Assembly: GCF_023634025.1 (NCBI RefSeq)
Contig: NZ_JALJCW010000001.1
Coordinates: 1,339,501-1,403,500 of the forward strand
Length of the DNA stretch: 64,000 bases
Direction: 5' to 3'
DNA from: Hanstruepera flava
GTDB lineage: Bacteria > Bacteroidota > Bacteroidia > Flavobacteriales > Flavobacteriaceae
The notes under the pieces are model-generated. The model searched no databases and was not told where the DNA came from. It saw only the letters and a program-made list of their open reading frames with translations. Below, piece after piece: positions 26,120-35,148 of this stretch (its first letter is position 1; each line of letters starts with the position of its first letter). Position numbers and translations under genes: made by a program.

Positions 26120-28123
26120 ATGTCAGAAGAAACAAAATCACTCAATTTTATTGAGCATATTATAGAAGACGATTTAGCTAATGGGTTGGACAAAAAAGCC
26201 TTACGGTTTCGTTTTCCTCCTGAACCTAATGGTTATTTACATATTGGTCACACTAAAGCTATTGGTATTAGTTTTGGTTTGGGTGAAAAATATAACGCAC
26301 CTGTAAATTTACGTTTTGATGATACCAATCCTGCCAAAGAAGAGCAGGAGTATGTAGATGCTATTAAAGAAGATGTTTCTTGGCTTGGTTACAAGTGGGC
26401 TAATGAGTTGTATTCTTCAGACTATTTTCAGCAATTGTACGATTGGGCTGTATTGCTTATCAAAGAAAACAAGGCCTATGTTGATTCGCAATCTAGCGAT
26501 GCTATGGCAGAACAAAAAGGAACACCTACGCAACCAGGTGTAGATGGGCCGTATCGTAACCGAAGTATTGAAGAAAATCTAGATTTGTTCGAACGCATGA
26601 AAAATGGGGAATTCGATGAAGGAACCCACGTGTTGCGCGCTAAAATAGATATGCAGCATCCTAACATGTTAATGCGTGACCCTATTATGTATCGTATTTT
26701 AAAGAAAGCACACCATAGAACAGGAAATGATTGGTGCATTTACCCTATGTACGATTGGACACACGGTGAAAGCGATTATATTGAACAAATTTCACACTCC
26801 TTGTGCTCGCTTGAATTTAAGCCACATAGAGAGCTTTACGACTGGTTTAAGGAACAAGTATATAAATATCAACCAGAAGCCTTACCTATGCTTCCTAAAC
26901 AGCGTGAATTTGCGCGCCTAAACTTAAGTTACACCATTATGAGTAAGCGTAAGCTTCTTAAATTGGTTGAAGATGGCATTGTCAACGGTTGGGATGACCC
27001 TAGAATGCCTACTATTTCGGGGTTAAGGCGTCGAGGTTATACACCAGGTTCTATCAGAAATTTTATTGAGAAAGTAGGTGTGGCCAAACGTGAAAATGTT
27101 ATTGATGTTTCTTTGTTGGAATTTTGCATTCGTGAGGATTTAAACAAAACCGCACCACGTGTTATGGCTGTTTTAGATCCTGTAAAAGTGGTTATTAACA
27201 ATTATCCTGAAGATAAGGAGGAATGGCTTGAAGCAGAAAACAATCAAGAAGACGATAGTGCTGGCTTTAGAAAAGTGCCGTTTTCAAGGGAGTTATATAT
27301 TGAAAAGGCAGACTTTAAAGAAGAGGCCAGTAGCAAATTCTTCCGATTAAAACTAGGAGGTGAGGTTCGTTTAAAAAATGCTTACATCATTAAAGCAGAA
27401 AATGTTGTTAAAAATCCTGACGGTTCAATAGCAGAAATTCATTGTACGTATTCAGAAGATACCTCTAAAAAGGTTAAAGGTACGCTTCATTGGGTATCCA
27501 TAAAACACGCTATTAAAGCTGAAGTAAGAGAATATGATCGTTTGTTTATGGATGAAGCTCCAGATAGTCATGAGAGTAAGGATTTTATGGCATTTTTAAA
27601 CCCTAATTCGCTTAAAGTAATCGACGCCTACGTTGAGCCAAGTTTAAAAGATGTAAAACCTGGAGAACGTTTTCAATTTCAGCGTTTAGGGTATTTTAAT
27701 GTTGATGATGATTCTACATCAGAGCACCTGGTGTTTAATAAAACTGTTGGATTGCGTGATTCTTGGGCAAAGCAAAAACCAAAATCTCAAAACAACCAGC
27801 CCAAACAGAATAATAATCAACAGCAACGAAAAGCAATTAGTGTTATTCAACAACTGGGTAAAAAATACACGAATTATCCAGAAGAAAAACAGCAAAAAGT
27901 AAAAGCAGAAATACAACAATTAGCAAAAGAGGTCTCTTATGAAGAGCTAGAACCGCTATTTAATACTGCAGTAAAAAAAGCAGGAACCCGTATTGCTGTT
28001 ATGATTGCTTTAAAAGTGTTATTAAACAATGGTCAAGAGCGAAATAATTCAATTAATGACTTTATTTCAAAGGCTTTAGAAGATAAGAACGAGCTTTTGG
28101 TATCAGAAGCACAAGAAGCATAA
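26120..28123 (+). CDS. glnS: Glutaminyl-tRNA synthetase with C-terminal extension
   Basis: The frame is open from 26057, but MSEETKSLNFIEHIIEDDL at 26120 is the family-typical start, giving 667 residues. The class I signature PEPNGYLHIGHTKA (residues 34-47) and the KMSKS-like IMSKRKL are present, as is the GlnRS anticodon-binding beta-barrel. It charges tRNA-Gln with glutamine directly. Canonical GlnRS ends near residue 550; here about 115 more residues follow: a Gln/Asn-rich linker (from KPKSQNNQPKQ) and a helical segment (KAEIQQLAKEVSYEELEPLF). This tail is discussed as a finding. Confidence 0.95.
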   Translation: MSEETKSLNFIEHIIEDDLANGLDKKALRFRFPPEPNGYLHIGHTKAIGISFGLGEKYNAPVNLRFDDTNPAKEEQEYVDAIKEDVSWLGYKWANELYSSDYFQQLYDWAVLLIKENKAYVDSQSSDAMAEQKGTPTQPGVDGPYRNRSIEENLDLFERMKNGEFDEGTHVLRAKIDMQHPNMLMRDPIMYRILKKAHHRTGNDWCIYPMYDWTHGESDYIEQISHSLCSLEFKPHRELYDWFKEQVYKYQPEALPMLPKQREFARLNLSYTIMSKRKLLKLVEDGIVNGWDDPRMPTISGLRRRGYTPGSIRNFIEKVGVAKRENVIDVSLLEFCIREDLNKTAPRVMAVLDPVKVVINNYPEDKEEWLEAENNQEDDSAGFRKVPFSRELYIEKADFKEEASSKFFRLKLGGEVRLKNAYIIKAENVVKNPDGSIAEIHCTYSEDTSKKVKGTLHWVSIKHAIKAEVREYDRLFMDEAPDSHESKDFMAFLNPNSLKVIDAYVEPSLKDVKPGERFQFQRLGYFNVDDDSTSEHLVFNKTVGLRDSWAKQKPKSQNNQPKQNNNQQQRKAISVIQQLGKKYTNYPEEKQQKVKAEIQQLAKEVSYEELEPLFNTAVKKAGTRIAVMIALKVLLNNGQERNNSINDFISKALEDKNELLVSEAQEA

Positions 28124-28204
28124 TTTATTATTACAAACGTTAAATAATCCTATTAATCAGTTTTTTAAGTTATATTTAATGCACTAACTTAAAATTTATT
28201 GACT

Positions 28205-28690
28205 ATGGAGTATTTAAACCCTCTTGCCATGTTGGTCGCGGCAGTTTCTGCTTTAGTTGTAGGCTTTATATGGTATAACCCAAAAGTTTTTGGTAATGCT
28301 TGGATGCAAGCCGCTGGTATGACAGACGAGCAAATAAAAGGCGGTAACATGGCTAAAATATTTGGTTTAGCACTGTTGTTTGCTTTTATGTTATCTACTG
28401 CTTTACCAGGTATTGTAATCCATCAAATGGGTGCTTTTAGCTTAATGGGTGGCGACCCAGCTGCAGCGCTACCTTCTTATGAAGCTTTTGTTTCTGACTA
28501 TTCAGATGCTTTTAGAACCTTTAAGCATGGTGTTTTACATGGTGTGTTAACAGGTGTGTTTATTGCGTTACCAATTTTAGGAACCAATGCTTTATTTGAA
28601 CGTAAAAGCGCTAAATACATTTTTATTAACAGCGGTTACTGGATTGTAACTTTAGGAATAATGGGTGGAATTATTTGCGCCTGGAAATAA
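28205..28690 (+). CDS. DUF1761 membrane protein
   Basis: A TTG at 28199 opens the frame, but the ATG at 28205 (MEYLNPLAMLVAAVSALVVG) is the sensible start, giving 161 residues. Four hydrophobic segments are visible. FIWYNPKVFGNAWMQAAGMT is the DUF1761 hallmark (Y-x-P-x-x-F-G-x-x-W). The family has no known function. A strong terminator follows. Confidence 0.85.
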   Translation: MEYLNPLAMLVAAVSALVVGFIWYNPKVFGNAWMQAAGMTDEQIKGGNMAKIFGLALLFAFMLSTALPGIVIHQMGAFSLMGGDPAAALPSYEAFVSDYSDAFRTFKHGVLHGVLTGVFIALPILGTNALFERKSAKYIFINSGYWIVTLGIMGGIICAWK

Positions 28691-28711
28691 TTTGTAATGA
28701 ACTTAAAATAT

Positions 28712-28742
28712 AAAAGACTGATTGAACCAATCAGTCTTTTTT
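28712..28742 (+). terminator. Strong Rho-independent terminator after the DUF1761 gene
   Basis: GACTGATT pairs perfectly with AATCAGTC around GAACC, flanked by A4 and a run of six T. It covers the TTG at 28722 that could otherwise be read as the start of the next gene. Confidence 0.88.
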
Positions 28743-28751
28743 CATGATATT

Positions 28752-29906
28752 GTGATAGATTTTCAGATTTTTAAACATGCTAACAAACTGCCGAGCAACT
28801 GGAACGCTATTGCACATCACGATTTGTTTTTGCAAACAACCTATTTAGAAGCCCTTGAAAAATCCTCTCCTAAAAATATATCGCTTTATTATATTGGTTT
28901 TTACAGTCATTCAGAATTAATTGGCATAACAATAGTACAGCGCGTAGAATTATACTTAAACGACATGTTTAGGAATCATAACGACACGTGTTTTAAGGAA
29001 CGGTTTAAAAACCTTGTTTCAAAGGTTTTAAAAGGCAACATACTTGTCGCTGGCAATATAACACACACTGGCCAGCATGGTGTGTATTTCAACACTACAA
29101 AGTATTCTATTAACGATTTTACTGAAGCCCTATTTAAAGCCTTGTTATTGCTAAAGCAAAACATTAAAGCGCAATACAACAAGTCTATTCGGGCATATTT
29201 AATGAAAGACTATTTTATTGAAAACCCACTACCATTATATTCAGATAAACTAAAGGCTTTTGGTTTCCATAAGCTTGTGGTTCAACCCAACATGGTTTTA
29301 GATGTTAAGCCACACTGGAATACTTTTGATGATTATATTTCAGATTTAAATAAAAAGTATCGTGATCGTTATAAAACGGCTAGAAGAAAAGCTAGACAAA
29401 TTTCAAAAAAGGAACTTTATAATCAAGACATAGAAACACATTCTAAATTGCTTTATAGGCTATATAAAAACGTTTCAGATCATGCTAAAATTAACACCTT
29501 TATTCTTCCTGAAAACCATTTTTTAGAGTTTAAGTTACATTTAGAAAAAGCCTTTAGGGTCTATGTTTATTATCTTGATAATCAAATCGTAGGATTTTAC
29601 ACCCTTATTTTAAACGGCAAGAATCTAGAAACGTACTTTTTAGGTTACAACCCTAAATACCAATACCAACACCAGTTGTATTTAAACATGTTGTATGACA
29701 TGCTTCAATTTGGCATAAAACATAATTTTAAAGCCATAGTTTACGCACGTACAGCCATGGCTATTAAAAGCTCGGTGGGAGCCAAGCCCAAAAAAATGAT
29801 TATGTACTTAAAACACACAAATTGGATTATGAACACCCTTTTAAAGGCTATTTTTAAATTGATGAACCCAAAACAAGACTGGGAGGAGCGCCATCCTTTT
29901 AAATAA
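28752..29906 (+). CDS. GNAT/FemAB-like acyltransferase fold protein
   Basis: No in-frame ATG precedes the conserved region. A TTG at 28722 lies inside the terminator stem, so the GTG at 28752 (reading DFQIFKHANKLPSNW next) is the best start; this is uncertain. The 385-residue protein has two acyltransferase-like halves, with a basic segment (LNKKYRDRYKTARRKARQIS) and a C-terminal Phe/Tyr-rich GNAT core (FRVYVYYLDNQIVGFYTLIL). It resembles the FemAB/BioF2-like proteins found in flavobacteria. Substrate unknown; the name peptidoglycan synthesis often attached to such proteins is not supported here. Confidence 0.72.
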   Translation: MIDFQIFKHANKLPSNWNAIAHHDLFLQTTYLEALEKSSPKNISLYYIGFYSHSELIGITIVQRVELYLNDMFRNHNDTCFKERFKNLVSKVLKGNILVAGNITHTGQHGVYFNTTKYSINDFTEALFKALLLLKQNIKAQYNKSIRAYLMKDYFIENPLPLYSDKLKAFGFHKLVVQPNMVLDVKPHWNTFDDYISDLNKKYRDRYKTARRKARQISKKELYNQDIETHSKLLYRLYKNVSDHAKINTFILPENHFLEFKLHLEKAFRVYVYYLDNQIVGFYTLILNGKNLETYFLGYNPKYQYQHQLYLNMLYDMLQFGIKHNFKAIVYARTAMAIKSSVGAKPKKMIMYLKHTNWIMNTLLKAIFKLMNPKQDWEERHPFK

Positions 29907-29976
29907 TATAAACAGTTTTAGAGCAGGATTTTGATATCCTTTTAGTTTTCATTATTTTATAGTATAAACAGATATT

Positions 29977-30180
29977 ATGAAAAATGTTCAGGAATTACTT
30001 ACCGAAATCACACAAGTTACTCGAGATATAGAAACGAATTACCCTGAAGTTTATCAGTATTTAGATGAAAATCCAGTAACAATTCCCAATATGGAACATC
30101 CGAAAGTGGATGCAAGCGAACTTGAAGACTATTTAGAAAGTCTAAAAGACTTAATTAAAAAATACAAAGAAGAGCATTAA
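29977..30180 (+). CDS. Conserved small hypothetical protein
   Basis: A 67-residue acidic, helical protein (MKNVQELLTEITQVTRDIE) with no signal peptide or cysteines. The spacing of leucines suggests a short coiled coil. It follows a 70-base spacer and ends at a hairpin. The codon pattern is coding-like and the ATG start is clear, but no function can be proposed. Confidence 0.7.
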   Translation: MKNVQELLTEITQVTRDIETNYPEVYQYLDENPVTIPNMEHPKVDASELEDYLESLKDLIKKYKEEH

Positions 30181-30205
30181 AAAAAGCCTCTAAAAAAGAG
30201 GCTTA
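30181..30205 (-). terminator. Terminator between the small + gene and the SPFH gene
   Basis: AAGCCTCT and AGAGGCTT pair around AAAAA. The T run is on the - strand, so it mainly serves the SPFH gene ending at 30230, though the small + gene ends just before it. Confidence 0.7.
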
Positions 30206-30229
30206 TCATTTCTGTAATTGAAGTTATAA

Positions 30230-31156
30230 TTATTTTTCTTTTTTATTGTTTCTAGCTTCTTTCATAGCTTCTCCAATCTGATTACTAGCTGCAAAACTAG
30301 CTACCATATCATTTAGCATATTACTTCCAGCTTGAGGAGCGTTAGGCAATAAAATAAGGTTGCTATTGGTTTCCTCGCCAAGTGATTGTAGCGTATCGTA
30401 ATGTTGTGTAACCACTATCAGTGCAGAAGCTTCTTGACTGTTTATACCTACGCGATTTAACACTTCAACAGACTCCTCTAAACCACGAGCAATCTCACGT
30501 CGTTGATCGGCAATACCTTGACCTTGTAAACGCTTACTTTCTGCTTCGGCTTTAGCTTTTTCAACAATTAAAATACGTGCGGCATCACCTTCAAATTGTG
30601 CGGCTATTTTTTCACGCTCCGATGCATTAATACGGTTCATAGCCGCCTTTACTTGTGCATCAGGATCAATGTCTGTAACCAAGGTTTTAATAATATCAAA
30701 TCCATAATCCAACATAGCATCATTCAATTCGGCTTTTACGGCTAAAGCAATATCATCTTTTTTTACAAAAACATCATCTAATTTCATTTTAGGAACTTCG
30801 GCACGTACCACATCAAATACATAACTGGTAATTTGGTCGTGTGGGTAATCCAGCTTATAAAAAGCGTCGTAAACCTTGTCTTTAATAACTTTATATTGAA
30901 CCGAAACTTTTAAGCGTACGAACACATCATCTAACGTTTTGGTTTCTATAATCACATCCAGTTGTTGGATTTTTAAACTCAATCGTCCAGCTACTCTATC
31001 TACCAAAGGAATTTTCATTTGTAGTCCAGAATGACGAATGCTTTGAAATTTCCCAAAGCGCTCAATTATGGCAGCCGACTGTTGTTTAACAATGAAGAAT
31101 GACGATATTAAAATAAGAAGTCCAAAAACGACAAAAGGAATCAAATAAAAAGGCAT
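30230..31156 (-). CDS. SPFH-domain (stomatin/prohibitin-like) membrane protein
   Basis: 308 residues. One N-terminal membrane segment (LIPFVVFGLLILISSFFIV) is followed by the SPFH domain (about 25-200, with KQQSAAIIERFGKF, VQYKVIKDK, IDPDAQVKAAMNRIN) and a helical flotillin-like region (EKAKAEAESKRLQGQGIADQ). This is the QmcA/HflK-like architecture, thought to form large rings in membrane microdomains that shelter proteases such as FtsH. No NfeD partner is adjacent. Confidence 0.9.
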   Translation of the reverse strand: MPFYLIPFVVFGLLILISSFFIVKQQSAAIIERFGKFQSIRHSGLQMKIPLVDRVAGRLSLKIQQLDVIIETKTLDDVFVRLKVSVQYKVIKDKVYDAFYKLDYPHDQITSYVFDVVRAEVPKMKLDDVFVKKDDIALAVKAELNDAMLDYGFDIIKTLVTDIDPDAQVKAAMNRINASEREKIAAQFEGDAARILIVEKAKAEAESKRLQGQGIADQRREIARGLEESVEVLNRVGINSQEASALIVVTQHYDTLQSLGEETNSNLILLPNAPQAGSNMLNDMVASFAASNQIGEAMKEARNNKKEK

Positions 31157-31202
31157 AGCAATGAGATTTAATGGTTAAAAAATAAGTTGTACTAATTTAA
31201 GT

Positions 31203-31210
31203 TATATTTG
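31203..31210 (+). promoter_or_regulatory. Candidate -7 promoter element for the outer-membrane protein gene
   Basis: TATATTTG matches TAnnTTTG, 22 bases before the ATG at 31233, in a divergent intergenic region. No well-spaced -33 box is seen. Confidence 0.45.
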
Positions 31211-31232
31211 TTGCAATCACATACTCAAAAGC

Positions 31233-31922
31233 ATGCAATTTATACGACTTATTTTATTAGTAGCTATTTCTATAGGTTTTGTTACAACTAGTTACGCACA
31301 AAGACGGCCTCATGGTACCATTCCTATTGTTAACGGTATAGGTATTTCGGGAGGGATCACGCAATTTGATTTTCAAACCGACAATTTTGAAACCAAAGCT
31401 GGAAACGGCTGGGCTGTTGCGGGTTCTGCAACGGTTGATATTCCGCACAAATGGTACAATATCAGTTATATGATTCAAATAGCCGAAAATAATGTGGGCA
31501 TTGCCGCAAGTCAAGTTCCTTTAGGAACTGAAGAGTTTTTGGATTATAAAATTTTTACAGCTCAAATTGCTTTGTTAATGCATGTAAAAATTATTGGGCC
31601 TTATTTAACATTAGATTTAGGCCCTATGCTGCAATATAATGGCGAGATGGAGCTAAAGGATGATACCAAAGAAAACTACTTTATAAAAAACTACGATGCT
31701 TTGCTAGCCCAAGACATTTCTGATATTTCAAAATTCAATATTGATGGTACCGTAGGTTTGTCTGCAGGAATCAGTCATTTTAGGGTAAAAGCAGCTTATA
31801 TTTACGGCTTTCTAAATACGTTTGATAAGTTGAATGACAATAACCTAAATATAGGTACCAACACTAATAAATTTAAGGGCAACCAATCTATGTTTGTATT
31901 TTCTTTAATGATTTCGTTTTAG
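31233..31922 (+). CDS. Exported outer-membrane beta-barrel-like protein
   Basis: 229 residues beginning with a signal peptide (MQFIRLILLVAISIGFVTTSYAQ). The mature chain alternates hydrophobic and polar residues and contains glycine-rich turns (GIGISGGITQFDFQ, SVGLSAGISHF-like strands, LGPMLQYNG) and ends in a C-terminal F (FVFSLMISF), consistent with an outer-membrane barrel. I cannot name a family or ligand. It follows a divergent spacer with the SPFH gene. Confidence 0.7.
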   Translation: MQFIRLILLVAISIGFVTTSYAQRRPHGTIPIVNGIGISGGITQFDFQTDNFETKAGNGWAVAGSATVDIPHKWYNISYMIQIAENNVGIAASQVPLGTEEFLDYKIFTAQIALLMHVKIIGPYLTLDLGPMLQYNGEMELKDDTKENYFIKNYDALLAQDISDISKFNIDGTVGLSAGISHFRVKAAYIYGFLNTFDKLNDNNLNIGTNTNKFKGNQSMFVFSLMISF

Positions 31923-31981
31923 GATAAAACCATTGAATTTTTTTTATTTGATATTACTCATCACCATCAAAACAAAAATAT

Positions 31982-32401
31982 ATGACATATAAATATTCTA
32001 TTTGTCACCCAGAAAAAGAAGATATAGAATATTTAAATAGTCCATTATCCAAAAATGAAGTTTTAGAAGTAGCTAAAAATTACCCTTGGATAGATAAGCT
32101 AAAGCTTTTAAATTCATTAAACCCCAAAGACATTCACTATAACCCTTCTATTGATTTTATTTGCATAGAAAATGGTAAAAGTTTCTGTTTGACTGCTAAT
32201 TACGATAGTGACCAAAAACTTGAATTTTCATTATGGTATAATAGGCCAAAAAAAATAAAAGTTCTATTTGGAATATTAGGAGAAAAAGGACAAATGGTTG
32301 TTGACGATATTTGGTCTGTTAGTTTTGAAAAATCCCTAAAATATTTGAAGTATTTTGTGAATGAAAATTACTCTTTAATTGAGGAATTATATAAAGGGTA
32401 A
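31982..32401 (+). CDS. Hypothetical protein
   Basis: 139 residues with no signal peptide or membrane segment, rich in aromatic residues (FCLTANYDSDQKLEFSLWYN). I do not recognise a family. Size and composition are compatible with a cytoplasmic immunity-type protein, but there is no neighbouring toxin, so that is not claimed. It is about 60 bases after the outer-membrane protein gene and 37 bases before the convergent gltX end. Confidence 0.6.
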   Translation: MTYKYSICHPEKEDIEYLNSPLSKNEVLEVAKNYPWIDKLKLLNSLNPKDIHYNPSIDFICIENGKSFCLTANYDSDQKLEFSLWYNRPKKIKVLFGILGEKGQMVVDDIWSVSFEKSLKYLKYFVNENYSLIEELYKG

Positions 32402-32438
32402 CGAATAACTCACTGAACTATTTTTGCTTATGCGAACG

Positions 32439-33956
32439 TTACCCCAATTTATTCACCAAACATTCAATACGGTTAAGCGTTTCATTTTTACCCACCATAA
32501 ACATGATATCAAAAACATCAGGGCCTTTTAAGTCTCCAACCAAGGCCAAACGCAAAGGCATCATAACCTTACCGAAACCAATTTCATTTTCTGTAATCCA
32601 ACCTTTAACAGCCTTTTGAAGCGTTTCTACTTCAAAATTGTCTACGCCGCTAATAATGGACTTAACTGTGCCCATAATGTCTTTTGTATCCGCTTTAATG
32701 GCCTTTTTAAAAGCTTTCTCTTCATAGGTTTTTGGTGCCTCAAAAAAGAAATGGCCTAAATCCCAAAAATCATTTACAAAGGTTGCGCGTTCTTTTATTA
32801 ATCCAATTACTAGAGCTATATAGTTAACATCAATTTCTTGTAATTGGTCATGACTTCTTTGAAAAGCAATAGCCAAATCATCATTGTTTTGTTCTTGCAT
32901 ATAATGGTGGTTAAACCATTTAATTTTATCAGGATCAAAGCGCGCTCCAGATTTATTGACTTTAGATAAATCAAAGGCATTTACCAATTCTTCAAGACTG
33001 AAAATTTCCTGTTCGGTACCAGGATTCCATCCTAAAAAGGCTAAAAAGTTTATAACAGCTTCTTGAAAATAACCATCTTCTCTATAACCTTTGGATATAT
33101 CACCCTCTGGAGATGTATACTCTAAAGGAAACACCGGAAAACCAAGTTTGTCGCCATCACGCTTACTTAATTTGCCTTTTCCTGTAGGTTTTAAAATTAA
33201 GGGTAGGTGGGCAAATTCAGGTGATTGCCATCCAAAAGCTTCGTACAATTGATAGTGTAGTGCCAATGATGGCAACCATTCTTCGCCACGAATTACGTGT
33301 GTAATTTTCATTAAGTGGTCATCAACAATATTAGCCAAGTGATAGGTTGGCATGCCATCGCTTTTGAACAAGACTTTGTCGTCCAGAATATTGGTATCTA
33401 TTTTAATATTACCTCGAACAATATCTTTAAGATGCAGGGTTTCGTCTTGAGGTGATAAAAAACGAATCACGTAATCTTCACCAGCTTCAATTTTAGCTTG
33501 GGTTTCTTCAGCAGAAAGCACTAAAGAATTTACCAAACGGCCTTTTTCACGATTGTGCCAATTGTAAATAAAGGTTTTGCCTTGGGCTTCATGATCTTTT
33601 CTGTGCGCATCCAGTTGTTCAGCGGTATCAAAAGCATAATAAGCCCTGCCTTTAGCAACCAGCTCATCGGCATATTGCTTATACAAATGCTTGCGTTCGC
33701 TTTGTCTGTATGGTCCAAACTCCCCCGTTTTTCCTGGGCCTTCATCAAACGGTATGTTACACCAGTTCAACGATTCAATTATATAGTCTTCAGCACCTTC
33801 AACATAACGGTTTTGGTCTGTATCTTCTATACGAAGCACAAAGGTTCCATTGTGTTTTTTGGCAAATAAATAATTAAATAGGGCAGTACGAACACCTCCA
33901 ATATGTAAAGGTCCTGTTGGACTTGGTGCGAAACGCACGCGAACCGGATTACTCAT
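32439..33956 (-). CDS. gltX: Glutamyl-tRNA synthetase
   Basis: 505 residues, full length. The HIGH motif region FAPSPTGPLHIGGVRTALFN (residues 9-28) and the KLSKRDG motif are clear, and the C-terminal helical anticodon-binding domain follows. It charges tRNA-Glu. A gltX and a true glnS are both in the window, so Gln-tRNA need not be made by amidation. The promoter region shows a -7 element on the - strand. Confidence 0.96.
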   Translation of the reverse strand: MSNPVRVRFAPSPTGPLHIGGVRTALFNYLFAKKHNGTFVLRIEDTDQNRYVEGAEDYIIESLNWCNIPFDEGPGKTGEFGPYRQSERKHLYKQYADELVAKGRAYYAFDTAEQLDAHRKDHEAQGKTFIYNWHNREKGRLVNSLVLSAEETQAKIEAGEDYVIRFLSPQDETLHLKDIVRGNIKIDTNILDDKVLFKSDGMPTYHLANIVDDHLMKITHVIRGEEWLPSLALHYQLYEAFGWQSPEFAHLPLILKPTGKGKLSKRDGDKLGFPVFPLEYTSPEGDISKGYREDGYFQEAVINFLAFLGWNPGTEQEIFSLEELVNAFDLSKVNKSGARFDPDKIKWFNHHYMQEQNNDDLAIAFQRSHDQLQEIDVNYIALVIGLIKERATFVNDFWDLGHFFFEAPKTYEEKAFKKAIKADTKDIMGTVKSIISGVDNFEVETLQKAVKGWITENEIGFGKVMMPLRLALVGDLKGPDVFDIMFMVGKNETLNRIECLVNKLG

Positions 33957-33972
33957 GCAAATAAATTTTGCG

Positions 33973-33980
33973 CAAAGATA
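33973..33980 (-). promoter_or_regulatory. Candidate gltX promoter with -33 TTG and -7 TATCTTTG
   Basis: On the - strand TATCTTTG (CAAAGATA on +) matches TAnnTTTG, and a TTG lies about 21 bases upstream (34002-34004), within the spacing of Bacteroidota promoters. It lies 17 bases before the gltX ATG. Confidence 0.55.
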
Positions 33981-34006
33981 AAACCTTAATTAGTTTTAAA
34001 GCAATT

Positions 34007-35050
34007 TTAAGCCGAAATCATATAAGTTGGCACCCGCTTATTCATAATTTTAAACCATAAAGGCGGAATAAGCGCCAAAACCATGGAGGTAGGATAGCCA
34101 AATGGCATTTGCGGGCTTTCTTCATGGCATTCCAATATTTGATATTTTTTTGAAGATTTGTAGTGGTGATCACTATGGCGCGTTAATTCGTAAAGTACAA
34201 TTCTGCCAACCACATGGTTGGAGTTCCAAGAATGGTTTTCCTTCACACGTTCGTATCTACCAGATGCTGTTTTTAAGCGCAATAGTCCATAGTGTTCAAT
34301 ATAATTCACGGTTTCAAGTAATAAAAATCCTGTTATTCCAGCGACAATTGCAAACAATAATCCTGTGTTCCCAAAGACAGAAAACACAGCTACTAAATAG
34401 ATAATTTGAATAACACTATACCAAAACATGTCGTTCTTTACAGAAAAAAAGGATTTACCACTATTTTTTAGCAATTTTAGTTGAATACGCCATGCACTTA
34501 TATATTGCCTAGCGGTTGAGGTAAACCAAAAGGAATAGACATGTTGGTTATATCGAGCTGTAGCAGGATCTTCTTTTGTTGCGGCATGTAAATGATGCCC
34601 ATAGTTATGCTCAATAAAAAAATGCATGTATAATGACGGCAGGAGTAAAGCCTTGCCAATAAAACGCTCGTTGGAAGTCTGTCTGTGACCCAGTTCATGG
34701 GCAACATTTATGCCGTTTGTTCCCAAAACCATACCCAAACTTAAAACCAAGCCAACAAACTCATAAGTTTCCAAAGGAACGGTTGTAACCGTAATTAAGG
34801 ACCAAATTATTAGTCCGTAAACAATTGGAAGGTTTAAATATAGCATCCAATCAAAGAGCTTGTTAACCATTTTGTTTTGTAATTCAGCTTCCGAATAGTT
34901 AGTATTGTCTTCGGGTAGAATTAATTCCAATATAGGGATTATACAAAAAGAAAATACAGGAGTTAAAAAACACAAAAGACCTTTAAAATGTAATCCGATT
35001 AAAGCGGTTAAAGGAATAGAAAGTGCTGCTAAATATTTTAAATCTTTCAT
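34007..35050 (-). CDS. AlkB-type alkane 1-monooxygenase (integral-membrane diiron)
   Basis: 347 residues with about six membrane segments. The histidine boxes of the AlkB family are all visible: HELGHR, EHNYGHH, NYIEHYG and RHSDHH. This family hydroxylates the terminal carbon of alkanes or fatty-acid-like chains using a rubredoxin partner, which is not in the window. The related membrane desaturases share the boxes, but the NYIEHYG motif favours AlkB. It lies upstream of gltX on the same strand with a 50-base gap. Confidence 0.85.
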   Translation of the reverse strand: MKDLKYLAALSIPLTALIGLHFKGLLCFLTPVFSFCIIPILELILPEDNTNYSEAELQNKMVNKLFDWMLYLNLPIVYGLIIWSLITVTTVPLETYEFVGLVLSLGMVLGTNGINVAHELGHRQTSNERFIGKALLLPSLYMHFFIEHNYGHHLHAATKEDPATARYNQHVYSFWFTSTARQYISAWRIQLKLLKNSGKSFFSVKNDMFWYSVIQIIYLVAVFSVFGNTGLLFAIVAGITGFLLLETVNYIEHYGLLRLKTASGRYERVKENHSWNSNHVVGRIVLYELTRHSDHHYKSSKKYQILECHEESPQMPFGYPTSMVLALIPPLWFKIMNKRVPTYMISA

Positions 35051-35148
35051 TAGGGTACTATATTTTTAACAGAATGTTATCAAATTTAAGGAAATAGGGT
35101 ATAAAATAAAATTGTAGATTAGTAAGTTAATTACATATTTACAAGAAA

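Noticed and set aside
26627-26633. CCACGTG in glnS (also at 27155, 39655 and 45666) as further parS sites
   Set aside because: Only the central hexamer matches; the flanking TGTT and AAACA arms are absent.
31982-32401. Hypothetical 139-residue protein as an immunity protein
   Set aside because: No toxin or secretion gene lies nearby and no family motif is visible.
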